From JAPHSX01 sp039714395 (lineage in GTDB: Bacteria; Pseudomonadota; Gammaproteobacteria; Thiohalomonadales; Thiohalomonadaceae): 64,000 nt of DNA. Below, in pieces: positions 44,747 to 54,152 of this stretch (positions are counted from its first letter, which is position 1; every line of letters begins with the position of its first letter). A program made the position numbers and the translations under genes. The stretch lies in contig JBDLJH010000002.1 of NCBI GenBank assembly GCA_039714395.1, positions 1-64,000 of the forward strand. Reading direction: 5' to 3'. The notes beneath the pieces were generated by a model. The model was not told the DNA's origin. It worked only from the letters and a program-made list of their open reading frames with translations, and searched no databases.

Positions 44747-45262
44747 TCAATCTTGAGTCCCCTCTGCCAGCGCCTCCAGGCCCTCCTCTGATAAGGCATC
44801 ACACAGCGCCTTTAGAGACTCTCCACCAGGCAGCATTAAGGACGGAGCAATATCAGCTAACGGACGCAGCACGAAGCTGCGTTCATACATCCCGGGATGG
44901 GGAACGGTGAGACGCGGCCCATTGATCACTGAATCCCCGAACAGCAGCAGATCCAGATCCAGAGTGCGAGCTCCCCACTGCACCGCACCACGCTTGCGAC
45001 CATGTCCGTTCTCTATCGCCTGCAAAGCGTCCAGCAGTGCCAGCGGTGGCAGTCGGGTATCAATGGCCACTACCGCATTGATGTAATCGGGCTGATCGGC
45101 GGGCCCCATGGGACGGCTGCAATAGATTCGTGAAACAGCATAGAGTTGTGACTCTGCTAGCTGCGCCAGTTCGGTGATAGCCTGCCTGACCTGTTGCAAT
45201 GGCGACGACAGATTACTGCCGAGTCCGATGTAGGCTCGAACATAAGGAGTATTACTCGACAT
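44747..45262 (-). CDS. folK: 2-amino-4-hydroxy-6-hydroxymethyldihydropteridine pyrophosphokinase
   Basis: Folate-pathway kinase. The 171-residue product begins MSSNTPYVRAYIGLGSNLSS and has the HPPK signatures GAVQWGARTLDLDLLLFG and LTVPHPGMYERSFVL. The frame extends 28 codons further upstream into pcnB, but the ATG at 45262, 4 bp after the pcnB stop, gives the family N-terminus. A clear Shine-Dalgarno is not seen; coupling to pcnB is likely. Confidence 0.96.
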   Translation of the reverse strand: MSSNTPYVRAYIGLGSNLSSPLQQVRQAITELAQLAESQLYAVSRIYCSRPMGPADQPDYINAVVAIDTRLPPLALLDALQAIENGHGRKRGAVQWGARTLDLDLLLFGDSVINGPRLTVPHPGMYERSFVLRPLADIAPSLMLPGGESLKALCDALSEEGLEALAEGTQD

Positions 45263-45266
45263 GGGG

Positions 45267-46637
45267 CTAGGCTTTAGGTTTAGCGGGACGCTTGCGCGGG
45301 CGACGACGGCGTTTTTTACCACCATCACCTCTATTCGTATTGGCACGAATCATGGTCAGGCGCTGTGCCTCATCGGCATCCTGGAATTGACTCCACCAAT
45401 CTGCCAACTCCTGTACCGGTTCACCGCTCTGTGCACGCAACAACAAAAAGTCGTAAGAGGCGCGAAAACGCCTCTGCTCCAGCAATCGAAAGGCTCGATT
45501 ACCACTATTACGACCAAGACGCTCCTGCCACTCCCATATTTCACGTGACTGCAGGCTAAAGCGCTTGGGTAGTCCCACACGCTTAACCTGCCGTGCCACC
45601 ACCGCATCACCGGCCAGCTGCATTGCCTGAATCGGCGGCATCTTCTTACGCGCGAACAACTCCGCCTCACGGCGCACTGGCTCCCACAGCAGGGCCGCAT
45701 AGAGAAATGCAGGGGTTACCGGCTTGCCCTCTGCAATACGCGCATCGGTATTTTCCAAGGCATGAAGCAGCAGGGTATGGGGGAAATGGTTTTCCTCCTC
45801 CGCCAGCACAAGCTCCGTATCGGGGTAAAGATGGCCAAACAGATAGTAGTGGCGTAACAACTCATAAGTAGCGACACCGCTACCCGAGAGCAACAGCTTC
45901 AGGCTCTCATCAAAAAGCCGTGCCGAGGCGGCCTCTTCCAACAGGTAACCCAGTTCACGAATCGCCGACTCGCTCTGCTTGTCGATGCGAAAACCGAGCT
46001 TGCCAGCAAAGCGCACCGCACGCAGCATTCGCACCGGGTCTTCGCGAAAACGCCGTGATGGATCGCCTATCATGCGCATGCGACCGGCCTTCAGATCGGC
46101 CATACCACCGGTATAATCAACAACAGAAAAATCTTTAATATTGTAGTAAAGGGCATTCACAGTGAAGTCACGACGCCAAGCATCCTCCTCCAAGGTACCG
46201 TAAACATTATCACGCAGTACGATACCGCTCTCACTCACCGACTTGTCGTTGTTATCACTCTCCTCGGCCAAACCACGAAAGGTGGCCACCTCGATGATCT
46301 CACGTCCGAAGTGGACATGGGCAAGGCGAAAGCGCCGTCCGATGAGACGGCAGTTGCGAAACAGCCGTTTTACCTGCTCAGGACTGGCATCGGTGGCAAT
46401 ATCAAAGTCCTTGGGCTCACGTCCAAGCAACAGGTCACGCACCCCGCCACCAACCAGATAGGCCTCATAACCACCCTTGCTAAGACGATAAAGCACTTTC
46501 AGTGCCTGCTCGCTGATATTGGAGCGGGAGATACCGTGTTCGGAACGGGGAATAATCTGTGCAGAGGTGGGCCGATCACCACGAATGGCGGGAGCGTCAG
46601 CGCTTCTCTTCCAGGGACTCTTTAACCATGAAAACAT
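45267..46637 (-). CDS. pcnB: Poly(A) polymerase I
   Basis: Adds poly(A) tails to RNA and so promotes decay. The 456-residue product has the nucleotidyltransferase motif YEAYLVGGGVRDLLLGREP with the catalytic DFDIATDA, the RRFRLAHVHFG segment, and RRDFTVNALYYNI. The C-terminus is strongly basic (RRRRPRKRPAKPKA), typical of PcnB and absent from CCA-adding enzymes. It heads the pcnB-folK series. Confidence 0.96.
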   Translation of the reverse strand: MFSWLKSPWKRSADAPAIRGDRPTSAQIIPRSEHGISRSNISEQALKVLYRLSKGGYEAYLVGGGVRDLLLGREPKDFDIATDASPEQVKRLFRNCRLIGRRFRLAHVHFGREIIEVATFRGLAEESDNNDKSVSESGIVLRDNVYGTLEEDAWRRDFTVNALYYNIKDFSVVDYTGGMADLKAGRMRMIGDPSRRFREDPVRMLRAVRFAGKLGFRIDKQSESAIRELGYLLEEAASARLFDESLKLLLSGSGVATYELLRHYYLFGHLYPDTELVLAEEENHFPHTLLLHALENTDARIAEGKPVTPAFLYAALLWEPVRREAELFARKKMPPIQAMQLAGDAVVARQVKRVGLPKRFSLQSREIWEWQERLGRNSGNRAFRLLEQRRFRASYDFLLLRAQSGEPVQELADWWSQFQDADEAQRLTMIRANTNRGDGGKKRRRRPRKRPAKPKA

Positions 46638-46679
46638 CGAGGCATGATATCACGCATTGGGCCTCTCTCCACACCTCAT

Positions 46680-47492
46680 CTAGAGCGATAGACTGACAGA
46701 GAGAGTAAGGGTCTGCATGCTACTTTTCGGTTGATGAATCGCGTAATAGTTGCCATCCAGATTATAAACAATATCTTCATCAGACTTGGCAAAGGCATAG
46801 CCGTCATAAGTAAGACCGACCAAAAATCGCTCGTTAATATTATAAGAGAAATTGGCATAGAGCGAGGGCTGTCCCTTCGGGTTAAGGTTGATCTCATCAA
46901 CAAACCCATAAGCTGAAAGGTCGACACTCTCCGACGCTGCAACAGGTAACTTTGCCCCGAACTCCATCTGCCATACCGCAGGCGTCACATAAACACCCGC
47001 AACTCGACCATAAGTGGCCATATAATGCTCGTTATAACCACCTGCCCCGAGCAGATTACGATCCCAGACATCCATACCCAGAGCCAGTCGCACTCCTGCC
47101 CCCGCTGCGTCCCCTGTCGGCACCTCACTGGGAAAGTAATTAAAACCGACCTCCAGACCATAACCGCTATACTCGGTATTGGTACTCACCGGGTTACCAG
47201 ACTGATCCTGACCATCATAAGCCACTGTACCAAAGACCACATGGGCATCAAAATCACCCAGCCACTGCGAGTCAAAGCGATTTTCACCCCTAAGGGCGAA
47301 CACATGGCGAAAACCAGTCTCATCCAGCAACAAATTACCGTTATCGTCAAACTCCTCCCAGAGAAAACTCTCCACGCCGTAGGAAAAACGAAGCTCCTCT
47401 GCCCCACCCCACTGCGGTAGCAGTAATAACACCAACACATCCTGCGCCACATGACTATCTACTCCTGCACAACACCTATCCCCTGAAAACAT
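46680..47492 (-). CDS. Outer-membrane beta-barrel protein, function unknown
   Basis: Beta-strand-rich protein of about 270 residues, ending in alternating hydrophobic strands (LTLSVSLSL) typical of barrel C-termini, with segments such as LYANFSYNINERFLVGLTYD and YSGYGLEVGFNYFP. It resembles the YfaZ type of predicted outer-membrane protein in layout, without firm assignment. The start is unresolved: an ATG at 47492 gives a Cys-containing N-terminus, while a GTG at 47450 has AGGAG 11 bases upstream and yields a short hydrophobic leader VLVLLLLPQWGGA. No basic residues precede the hydrophobic run, so the signal peptide may be damaged. It lies 42 bp after pcnB on the map but is upstream in its own direction. 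Confidence 0.65.
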   Translation of the reverse strand: MFSGDRCCAGVDSHVAQDVLVLLLLPQWGGAEELRFSYGVESFLWEEFDDNGNLLLDETGFRHVFALRGENRFDSQWLGDFDAHVVFGTVAYDGQDQSGNPVSTNTEYSGYGLEVGFNYFPSEVPTGDAAGAGVRLALGMDVWDRNLLGAGGYNEHYMATYGRVAGVYVTPAVWQMEFGAKLPVAASESVDLSAYGFVDEINLNPKGQPSLYANFSYNINERFLVGLTYDGYAFAKSDEDIVYNLDGNYYAIHQPKSSMQTLTLSVSLSL

Positions 47493-47592
47493 AATATATA
47501 CACCATACTTACAAATACGCCACCACACTCACATTTGACCCCCATTTCCCTACTGGGTTAATTTAGGCGCCAAATAGTTGTGGAGAGAGAGC

Positions 47593-47847
47593 GTGGCAAA
47601 AAAGGCAGCAACAGAACAACCCGCATTCGACTTTGAAAAGTCCCTTGAAGAACTGGAAGAGCTAGTGGGGTCGATGGAACAGGGCGACCTCACACTGGAG
47701 CAGTCGCTCAAGGAATTCGAGCGCGGAGTGGAGTTGACCCGACAGTGCCAGAAAGCCCTGCAGGATGCCGAACAGAAGGTGGAGATCTTGCTGCAGAAAA
47801 GCACTGACGCCGAACTGGCCCCCTTCTCAGCCAGCGACGAGTCCTAA
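47593..47847 (+). CDS. xseB: Exodeoxyribonuclease VII small subunit
   Basis: Small helical subunit of exonuclease VII. The 84-residue product shows FDFEKSLEELEELVGSMEQG and LTLEQSLKEFERGVELTRQC, the family pattern. GTG at 47593 was chosen because GGAGAGAG lies just upstream; a TTG five codons earlier is the alternative. It heads xseB-ispA-dxs, the standard order, 3 bp before ispA. Confidence 0.95.
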   Translation: MAKKAATEQPAFDFEKSLEELEELVGSMEQGDLTLEQSLKEFERGVELTRQCQKALQDAEQKVEILLQKSTDAELAPFSASDES

Positions 47848-47850
47848 ACT

Positions 47851-48741
47851 ATGCCACTCAAAAAACTCATGACAGAGTACCGCGGGCGGATCGACGGGAC
47901 TCTACTACGCTGGCTGCCTGATGGACAAAGCCCCCCGCAACAGCTACATGCGGCGATGCGCTATGCGGCACTCGGCGGCGGCAAGCGGGTACGCCCGATA
48001 CTGGTCTATGCCACCGGTGCAGCACTGGGGGTCAAACTCGCACACCTCGACGGCCCGGCCTGCGCAGTAGAGATGATTCACGCTTACTCACTGGTGCATG
48101 ACGACCTGCCAGCGATGGATGACGATGAGTTGCGCCGTGGCCGCCCTACCTGTCACATCGCCTTTGACGAGGCGACAGCCATCCTTGCCGGTGATGGCCT
48201 GTTGACCCTCGCCTTCGAGGTACTGACAGCAGATGAGACGATGGCAGTCAGCCCTGAGCATCGCCTGAGCATGGTACGCGAGCTGGCGGAGGCTAGTGGC
48301 AACCGCGGTATGGTCGGCGGCCAGGCCATCGATATTGCTGCCGAGGGGACACAGTTAAGCCTGGAGCAGCTGCAAACCATGCACCGTCATAAAACCGGGG
48401 CCTTGATTCGTGCCGCAGTACGCCTGGGCGCCTTGAGCTGTAACACCCTCCGGCCAGAGCAGGCAAGGTCACTCGACAGCTACGCCGAGGCAATAGGTCT
48501 TGCCTTTCAGATCCGTGATGACATCCTTGATGTTGAGGCCGACACCGAGACTCTGGGTAAACCACAGGGCTCGGATGAGGCACGCAACAAGCCCACCTAC
48601 ACCTCACTACTAGGACTGGATGGGGCCAAACAGAAGGCACAGGCCCTGCATCAGCAGGCCCTTGATAGCCTGCATGAGTTCGGTGAGGCGGCCGATCCAC
48701 TACGCTGGGTCTCCGCCTATATCGTCGATCGTGGCAATTAA
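47851..48741 (+). CDS. ispA: Farnesyl diphosphate synthase (geranyltranstransferase)
   Basis: Builds C15 farnesyl diphosphate from IPP and DMAPP. The 296-residue product has GGGKRVRPIL, the first Asp-rich motif in SLVHDDLPAMDDDELRRG, and the second in FQIRDDILDVEAD, with NKPTYTSLLG at the end of the chain. Length is normal. Located between xseB and dxs. Confidence 0.97.
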   Translation: MPLKKLMTEYRGRIDGTLLRWLPDGQSPPQQLHAAMRYAALGGGKRVRPILVYATGAALGVKLAHLDGPACAVEMIHAYSLVHDDLPAMDDDELRRGRPTCHIAFDEATAILAGDGLLTLAFEVLTADETMAVSPEHRLSMVRELAEASGNRGMVGGQAIDIAAEGTQLSLEQLQTMHRHKTGALIRAAVRLGALSCNTLRPEQARSLDSYAEAIGLAFQIRDDILDVEADTETLGKPQGSDEARNKPTYTSLLGLDGAKQKAQALHQQALDSLHEFGEAADPLRWVSAYIVDRGN

Positions 48742-48815
48742 CGTGGATCACACTTGCAACCACCGGTCGATAACCGCATCATAACCGCCTTTTCCCCCAC
48801 CTAATATATAGATTG

Positions 48816-50711
48816 ATGTCCGATACAAATTCGCCACTGCTGGAACAGATTGACGACCCTGTTCAACTACGCCAGCTCTCCCCAGCCCAGCTCAAGCAGC
48901 TGGCGGTGGAACTGCGCGAATTCATGATCGCCTCGGTAGGGCGTACCGGTGGTCATCTCTCCTCTGGACTGGGCACGGTTGAACTGACCATCGCTCTGCA
49001 CTACGTCTACAACACACCAGAAGACCGCATCGTATGGGACGTAGGCCATCAGAGTTATCCACACAAAATTCTTACCGGACGACGCGAGCGCATGTCGACG
49101 CTACGCCAACTCGAAGGGCTGGCCGGTTTCCCCAAGCGGGAAGAGAGCCCCTACGACACTTTCGGCACCGGCCACTCCAGTACCTCTATCAGCGCCGCCC
49201 TGGGTATGGCCATCGCCAACCAGAAAGAGGGAAAGGACCGCAAGGCGATAGCGGTGATTGGTGATGGGGCCCTGACCGCCGGCATGGCCTTCGAAGCACT
49301 TAACCATGCCGGTGATCTGGATGCTAATCTACTGGTGATCCTCAACGACAACGAGATGTCTATCTCCCCCAATGTCGGCGGCCTCTCCAACCACCTGGCT
49401 CGCATCCTCTCCGGCAAGCTCTACTCCACCATGCGCGAGGGGAGCAAGAAGGTGCTGGGCACCATGCCCAGCGTATGGGAACTGGCGCGCCGCGCCGAGG
49501 AGCACATGAAGGGGATGGTAATACCCGGCACCCTGTTCGAGGAGCTGGGCTTCAACTATATCGGACCTGTCGACGGCCACGACATCGAGACCTTGATAAA
49601 GACCCTCAACAACCTCAAGTCACTGCCGGGACCGCAGTTTCTGCATATTGTTACCCGAAAGGGCAAGGGCTATACGCCAGCCGAGGAGAACCCCTGTGCC
49701 TATCACGGGGTCAGCTGCTTCGACCCGCAGACCGGCGATTCCCTGGCAAGCAAACCCGACACCCCCACCTACACCGGCGTCTTCAGCGACTGGCTCTGTG
49801 ACATGGCCGCTGCAGACGAGCGGCTTATCGGTATCACCCCGGCAATGCGCGAGGGCTCCGGCCTGGTACGCTTCTCCGAGGAGTATCCTGAACGCTACTA
49901 CGATGTGGGGATCGCCGAGCAACACGCGGTAACGCTGGCCGCAGGCCTTGCCTGCGAGGGACTCCAACCGGTGGTGGCAATCTACTCCTCCTTCCTGCAG
50001 CGAGCCTACGACCAGCTGATTCATGATGTCGCTCTACAGAACCTGCCGGTACTCTTCGCCATTGACCGCGGTGGCATTGTCGGAGCCGATGGCCCCACTC
50101 ACGCCGGTATGTTTGACCTTAGTTTCCTGCGCTGCATCCCCAACATGGTGGTAATGACTCCCAGTGATGAGAACGAGTGCCACCAGATGCTCACCACAGG
50201 CCATCAACATAACGCCCCCTGCGCGGTACGCTACCCACGTGGTATAGGCCCCGGCACTGCAGTATCTACTGGGCTTGAGTCACTGCCCATCGGCAAGGGA
50301 GAGATCTGTCGCCAGGGCAAGAAGATCGCCCTTCTCGCCTTTGGCAGCCTGCTCACCTCTAGCCTGGAGGCCGCAGAACAACTGAATGCAACCGTGGCCA
50401 ACATGCGATTCGTCAAACCACTGGATGAGGAGCTGGTACTGCAACTCGCTGCCGGTCACGAGGTTCTCTTCACCCTGGAGGACAACGTAGTAATGGGTGG
50501 GGCCGGCAGCGCTATCAGTGAGTGTCTAGCGGCCCACGGCGTAGCGACACCGGTCTTCCACCTCGGCCTGCCCGACCACTTTGTCGAACAGGGCAGCCGT
50601 GAGGAGATCATGGCACTGTGTGAACTGGATAAGGATGGTATAATCCGCGCCGTACTTAAACAGAGCCAAGGTTCGCCTTGCCAAACCGTAGCCACTCACG
50701 TAAATTCCTAG
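48816..50711 (+). CDS. dxs: 1-deoxy-D-xylulose-5-phosphate synthase
   Basis: Thiamine-dependent first enzyme of the MEP pathway, condensing pyruvate and glyceraldehyde-3-phosphate. The product (631 residues) has VWDVGHQSYPHKILTGR, the ThDP motif AVIGDGALTAGMAFEALNHA, VGIAEQHAVTLAAGLA with the catalytic Glu, and DRGGIVGADGPTHAG. The ATG at 48816 is preferred over a TTG one codon earlier. It feeds ispG and ispA elsewhere in the window. Confidence 0.98.
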   Translation: MSDTNSPLLEQIDDPVQLRQLSPAQLKQLAVELREFMIASVGRTGGHLSSGLGTVELTIALHYVYNTPEDRIVWDVGHQSYPHKILTGRRERMSTLRQLEGLAGFPKREESPYDTFGTGHSSTSISAALGMAIANQKEGKDRKAIAVIGDGALTAGMAFEALNHAGDLDANLLVILNDNEMSISPNVGGLSNHLARILSGKLYSTMREGSKKVLGTMPSVWELARRAEEHMKGMVIPGTLFEELGFNYIGPVDGHDIETLIKTLNNLKSLPGPQFLHIVTRKGKGYTPAEENPCAYHGVSCFDPQTGDSLASKPDTPTYTGVFSDWLCDMAAADERLIGITPAMREGSGLVRFSEEYPERYYDVGIAEQHAVTLAAGLACEGLQPVVAIYSSFLQRAYDQLIHDVALQNLPVLFAIDRGGIVGADGPTHAGMFDLSFLRCIPNMVVMTPSDENECHQMLTTGHQHNAPCAVRYPRGIGPGTAVSTGLESLPIGKGEICRQGKKIALLAFGSLLTSSLEAAEQLNATVANMRFVKPLDEELVLQLAAGHEVLFTLEDNVVMGGAGSAISECLAAHGVATPVFHLGLPDHFVEQGSREEIMALCELDKDGIIRAVLKQSQGSPCQTVATHVNS

Positions 50712-50731
50712 TCTTTTAGTCAGCCATATTT

Positions 50732-51121
50732 ATGTCCGCACGTTATACTCTCAAAGTCGTCTCCGATTTCGCCGCCGCCCACTCCCTGCGCAACTACCCC
50801 GGTGACTGTAACCGTCTGCACGGTCACAACTGGAAGGTAGAGGTAGAGGTTCAGGCCGGCACACTGGATGAACTGGGTATGGCCATCGACTTTAAAACGG
50901 TGAAGCAAGCTACCAGAAAGGTCACCGACGAGCTGGATCACAGCTTCCTGAACGAGATCCCGCCCTTCGATAGCATTAACCCCACAGCGGAGAACCTGGC
51001 CGCCTATATCTATCGCCGCCTCGGCGAAGAGATAAACGAACCGCGCGTGCAGGTGCATGCCGTCACCATTTGGGAAACCGAGCGCGCCTGTGTGCGCTAT
51101 ACCGAGGAAACAGCAGCATGA
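50732..51121 (+). CDS. queD: 6-carboxytetrahydropterin synthase QueD
   Basis: Converts dihydroneopterin triphosphate to 6-carboxytetrahydropterin, an early queuosine step. The 129-residue product has zinc-ligand histidines in FAAAHSLRN and RLHGHNWKV, the catalytic Cys in GDCNRLHG, and the C-terminal VTIWETERACVRY. The stop overlaps the folE2 start (ATGA), coupling QueD with the enzyme that makes its substrate. Confidence 0.94.
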   Translation: MSARYTLKVVSDFAAAHSLRNYPGDCNRLHGHNWKVEVEVQAGTLDELGMAIDFKTVKQATRKVTDELDHSFLNEIPPFDSINPTAENLAAYIYRRLGEEINEPRVQVHAVTIWETERACVRYTEETAA

Positions 51122-51921
51122 GCCAGCCCTGCGATACACCCATCGCCGACGTACAGAACAGCGAAGATACCCGCCAGATCGCCATCAACAAGGTTGGCAT
51201 CAAGGATATTCGCCATCCGATCCGTGTCATGGATCGTAATGAGGGCGAGCAGCACACCATCGCCAACTTCAATATGTACGTAAATCTGCCCCACAATTTC
51301 AAGGGCACGCACATGTCACGCTTCGTCGAGATCCTCAATCAGCATGAGCGGGAGATTTCGGTAAAGTCGTTTAAAGAGATGCTCAGCGAGATGGTGGTAC
51401 GTCTTGAGGCCGAGTCTGGTCACGTTGAAATGAGCTTCCCCTACTTCGTCAACAAGAAGGCCCCCGAGTCCGGCGTGCAGAGCTTAATGGACTACGAGGT
51501 AACCTTCCTTGGCGAGGTATTAAACGGCACACCAGACCTGGCAGTCAAAGTGGTGGTACCGGTTACCAGCCTCTGCCCCTGCTCCAAGAAGATCGCCGAC
51601 CGTGGTGCGCACAATCAGCGCTCTCACGTTACCGTGACCGTGCGCACCAACACCTTCGTCTGGATTGAAGACATCATCGATATGGTGGAAAAACAGGCCT
51701 CCTGCGAACTGTTCGGCCTGCTCAAACGCCCCGACGAGAAACACGTCACCGAACGTGCCTACGACAACCCCAAATTCGTCGAAGACATGGTGCGTGATAT
51801 TGCGGTACAGCTAAATAACGATGAGCGTATTACCTACTACGTGGTCGAATCAGAAAACTTCGAGTCAATCCACAACCATTCCGCCTACGCCTTGATCGAA
51901 ATGGATAAAGCGGCAAAATAA
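51118..51921 (+). CDS. folE2: GTP cyclohydrolase IB (FolE2)
   Basis: Type IB GTP cyclohydrolase, making dihydroneopterin triphosphate for folate and queuosine. The 267-residue product has the COG1469 signatures VTSLCPCSKKIADRGAHNQR, with the catalytic Cys and metal ligands, KGTHMSRFVEILN and EDMVRDIAVQLNND. The open frame begins 16 codons earlier within queD, but ATG 51118 at the ATGA overlap gives the normal product. FolE2 can work with metals other than zinc; no folE is in the window. Confidence 0.96.
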   Translation: MSQPCDTPIADVQNSEDTRQIAINKVGIKDIRHPIRVMDRNEGEQHTIANFNMYVNLPHNFKGTHMSRFVEILNQHEREISVKSFKEMLSEMVVRLEAESGHVEMSFPYFVNKKAPESGVQSLMDYEVTFLGEVLNGTPDLAVKVVVPVTSLCPCSKKIADRGAHNQRSHVTVTVRTNTFVWIEDIIDMVEKQASCELFGLLKRPDEKHVTERAYDNPKFVEDMVRDIAVQLNNDERITYYVVESENFESIHNHSAYALIEMDKAAK

Positions 51922-51938
51922 CACTCAAACTCATCCAA

Positions 51939-51965
51939 AAAAAACCGGCCATTGGCCGGTTTTTT
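51939..51965. terminator. Bidirectional terminator between folE2 and the aspartic protease
   Basis: A perfect 12-bp stem AAAAAACCGGCC / GGCCGGTTTTTT with an ATT loop, between the convergent folE2 and protease genes. Confidence 0.88.
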
Positions 51966-51984
51966 TATGCACACGAGATAATAA

Positions 51985-52620
51985 CTACTTCTGCTCCAGG
52001 GTCATCATAGAGCCATCACGACTCATATCGATACGATTAAGAAAGGTGAGCCCTAACAAGGCACGGCTGGGATGAGGGCCATCGAAAACGATAGCCTCAA
52101 CGTTATAGAGTTTTATCTGACCCACAGTAACCGTATTGAGATTGAGCAAATAGACCCAGCTACGACCGGAAGCCGTCTCACCCAGCACTTTTTCCCCCTT
52201 TCCCTTGTAATCGATATTAAGGCGTTTGGCATCGTTGGCATTTAACGCAATGGTATTAGCACCCGTATCAACCAAAAAACCAACAGAACCGCCATTAATC
52301 GTGCCATTAACGCTATACATGCCGTTACTGTCAGGCCAGACCTGCACCGTCTTCACCTTGGGCGCGGCAAAGTGGCTACTAATATGAGTACCCAGTTTAA
52401 GCTGACGCTGCTCACCGTTAATATCAATGGTGGCCTGCTCACTATCAGCGGCGATTAACTTGACCCCCTCCGGGCTCTGCTCGCCTACCGCTAGCAGACG
52501 TTGCACATTATCAATGCGCAGCATCGCCTTATCGGCAAACAGACCGAGTACGGTCACCTCATCCACCGCCACGACTGGTAGCGCCAGCAGGCCGAGAAGT
52601 ACAACAAGAGTCAATCGCAT
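51985..52620 (-). CDS. Retropepsin-like (clan AA) aspartic protease, exported
   Basis: A 211-residue protein with an N-terminal signal or anchor (MRLTLVVLLGLLALPVVAVD), a middle region of unknown fold, and a C-terminal retropepsin-like domain with the active-site motif FLVDTGANTIALN and the paired segment ALLGLTFLNRIDM. This is the TIGR02281 type of bacterial membrane-associated single-domain protease; substrates are unknown. ATG 52620 has AAGGTGA 6 bases upstream, better than the longer frame. It lies 56 bp downstream of pgpA. Confidence 0.9.
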   Translation of the reverse strand: MRLTLVVLLGLLALPVVAVDEVTVLGLFADKAMLRIDNVQRLLAVGEQSPEGVKLIAADSEQATIDINGEQRQLKLGTHISSHFAAPKVKTVQVWPDSNGMYSVNGTINGGSVGFLVDTGANTIALNANDAKRLNIDYKGKGEKVLGETASGRSWVYLLNLNTVTVGQIKLYNVEAIVFDGPHPSRALLGLTFLNRIDMSRDGSMMTLEQK

Positions 52621-52676
52621 AGGTTTCACCTTATTCACCCCTGTATAGTAGACCGAAACCGAAGCAAAAAATGCGG

Positions 52677-53162
52677 TTAAAGCCACATTGCAGCTAACTG
52701 GATCAAGGCCAGCGCAAAAAGACCAGCCAACACATCATCAACCATGATACCCAGTCCGCCAGGTACCCTGCTATCGAGCCAGCGTATTGGCCACGGCTTT
52801 AAGATGTCGAAAAAGCGAAATAATACAAAGGCCGCTAGCAGCCATGGCCACCCTGCCGGCAAGGCAATACAACTGATCCAGAAACCAACAAATTCATCCC
52901 AGACGATACCCGGATGATCATGAACATTTAGTTTTTCTGCCGCGACATCACATAGCCATACGCCGACAACAAAGCTCACTGTGATGACTAATAACAACCA
53001 CGGCAACGACAGTCCCTGCAACAAAAACAAGTACAGGGGAACAGCGGCCAGAGTTCCAAAGGTTCCGGGTGCCCTGGGAGCAAGACCCGAGCCAAACCCG
53101 AGGGCAAAGAAGTTGGCCGGATGAGACCACAAGTCAGAGAGATGCAGACGTTTCATTCTCAT
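52677..53162 (-). CDS. pgpA: Phosphatidylglycerophosphatase A
   Basis: Membrane phosphatase that makes phosphatidylglycerol. The 161-residue product has the motif GFGSGLAPRAPGTFGTLAAV, the acidic active-site region HDHPGIVWDEFVGFW and FRFFDILKPWPIRWLD, with about four hydrophobic segments. Start ATG overlaps the thiL stop (ATGA). The thiL-pgpA order is standard. Confidence 0.96.
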   Translation of the reverse strand: MRMKRLHLSDLWSHPANFFALGFGSGLAPRAPGTFGTLAAVPLYLFLLQGLSLPWLLLVITVSFVVGVWLCDVAAEKLNVHDHPGIVWDEFVGFWISCIALPAGWPWLLAAFVLFRFFDILKPWPIRWLDSRVPGGLGIMVDDVLAGLFALALIQLAAMWL

Positions 53163-54115
53163 TCCCTAAAGTGATCGTAACCGCTGGCCTGAATAACTTC
53201 GCCATCGACACGCAATACACCCACCTCGTTGTTAACCTCACCGATGCGGGTGATCGGTACATCAAATGTGGCAGCGAGACGTAACAACTCTGCCTCTTTC
53301 TGCTCAGGTACACTAAAGCAGAGTTCGTAATCATCACCACCATACAGAGCCAGCCGCCTTGCTGCTCCCTCGCTCTTCATTGCGAGCAGCTGAGAGGAGA
53401 GTGGCAACAGGCTACTATCGATATCACAACCTAAATGACTGCGCTCCAAGATGTGAATGACATCGGCACAGAGTCCATCAGAGATATCAATGCAGGCGCT
53501 GGCAATACCGCGCAGGGAGCGCCCCAGAGCAATTCGTGGTGTGGGGAGATTTAAGCGATCACGCAGAAAATTAGCATCATCACTAGCGCCCACCCCAGCC
53601 TGAACCAATTCCAGACCCGCCGCCGCATCACCGAGTGTGCCACTAACATAGAGCAAGTCACCGGGACGTGCATCAAAACGGGTAAGCGCCTCCCCCTCAG
53701 GCACAAAGCCATTCACCTGTACAGTAAGAACCAGCGGCCCACGCACCGTATCCCCACCGACCAGCTCGACACCAACTTGTTCGGCTAGTGCAAAGAGTCC
53801 ATCACTAAAAGCATTAAGAAAGGATTCATCCGGTTCTGGCATGCTTAACGAAAGAGTGGCCCAGGCAGGCTCTGCACTCATCGCGGCAAGGTCGCTGAGG
53901 TTGACCGCAAGCACCTTGTGACCAATTGCCTCGGCAGAAGTAGATTCGGGAAAGTGAACACCGGCGATCAGGGTATCGACGGCTGCAACGAGCAGCACTC
54001 CCTCCGGTACACGCAGCAGCGCCGCATCATCACCGATACCCAGCACTACATCCTCACGACCGAGGCGACGCTGTTCAAAGTAAGATTCAATGAGTCGGAA
54101 TTCAGAGAGGGCCAT
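53159..54115 (-). CDS. thiL: Thiamine-monophosphate kinase
   Basis: Last step of thiamine diphosphate synthesis. The 318-residue product begins MALSEFRLIESYFEQRR and has the Mg-ATP loops LGIGDDAALL, HFPESTSAEAIGHKVLAVNL, DLAAMSAEP and the GGDTVRGP motif. The frame runs 45 codons further upstream into nusB, but ATG 54115 matches the family. It lies 37 bp after nusB. Confidence 0.96.
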   Translation of the reverse strand: MALSEFRLIESYFEQRRLGREDVVLGIGDDAALLRVPEGVLLVAAVDTLIAGVHFPESTSAEAIGHKVLAVNLSDLAAMSAEPAWATLSLSMPEPDESFLNAFSDGLFALAEQVGVELVGGDTVRGPLVLTVQVNGFVPEGEALTRFDARPGDLLYVSGTLGDAAAGLELVQAGVGASDDANFLRDRLNLPTPRIALGRSLRGIASACIDISDGLCADVIHILERSHLGCDIDSSLLPLSSQLLAMKSEGAARRLALYGGDDYELCFSVPEQKEAELLRLAATFDVPITRIGEVNNEVGVLRVDGEVIQASGYDHFRE

Positions 54116-54152
54116 GGCGCTCTTATCCGTGAACGACGTAAAGCAACGTCGT

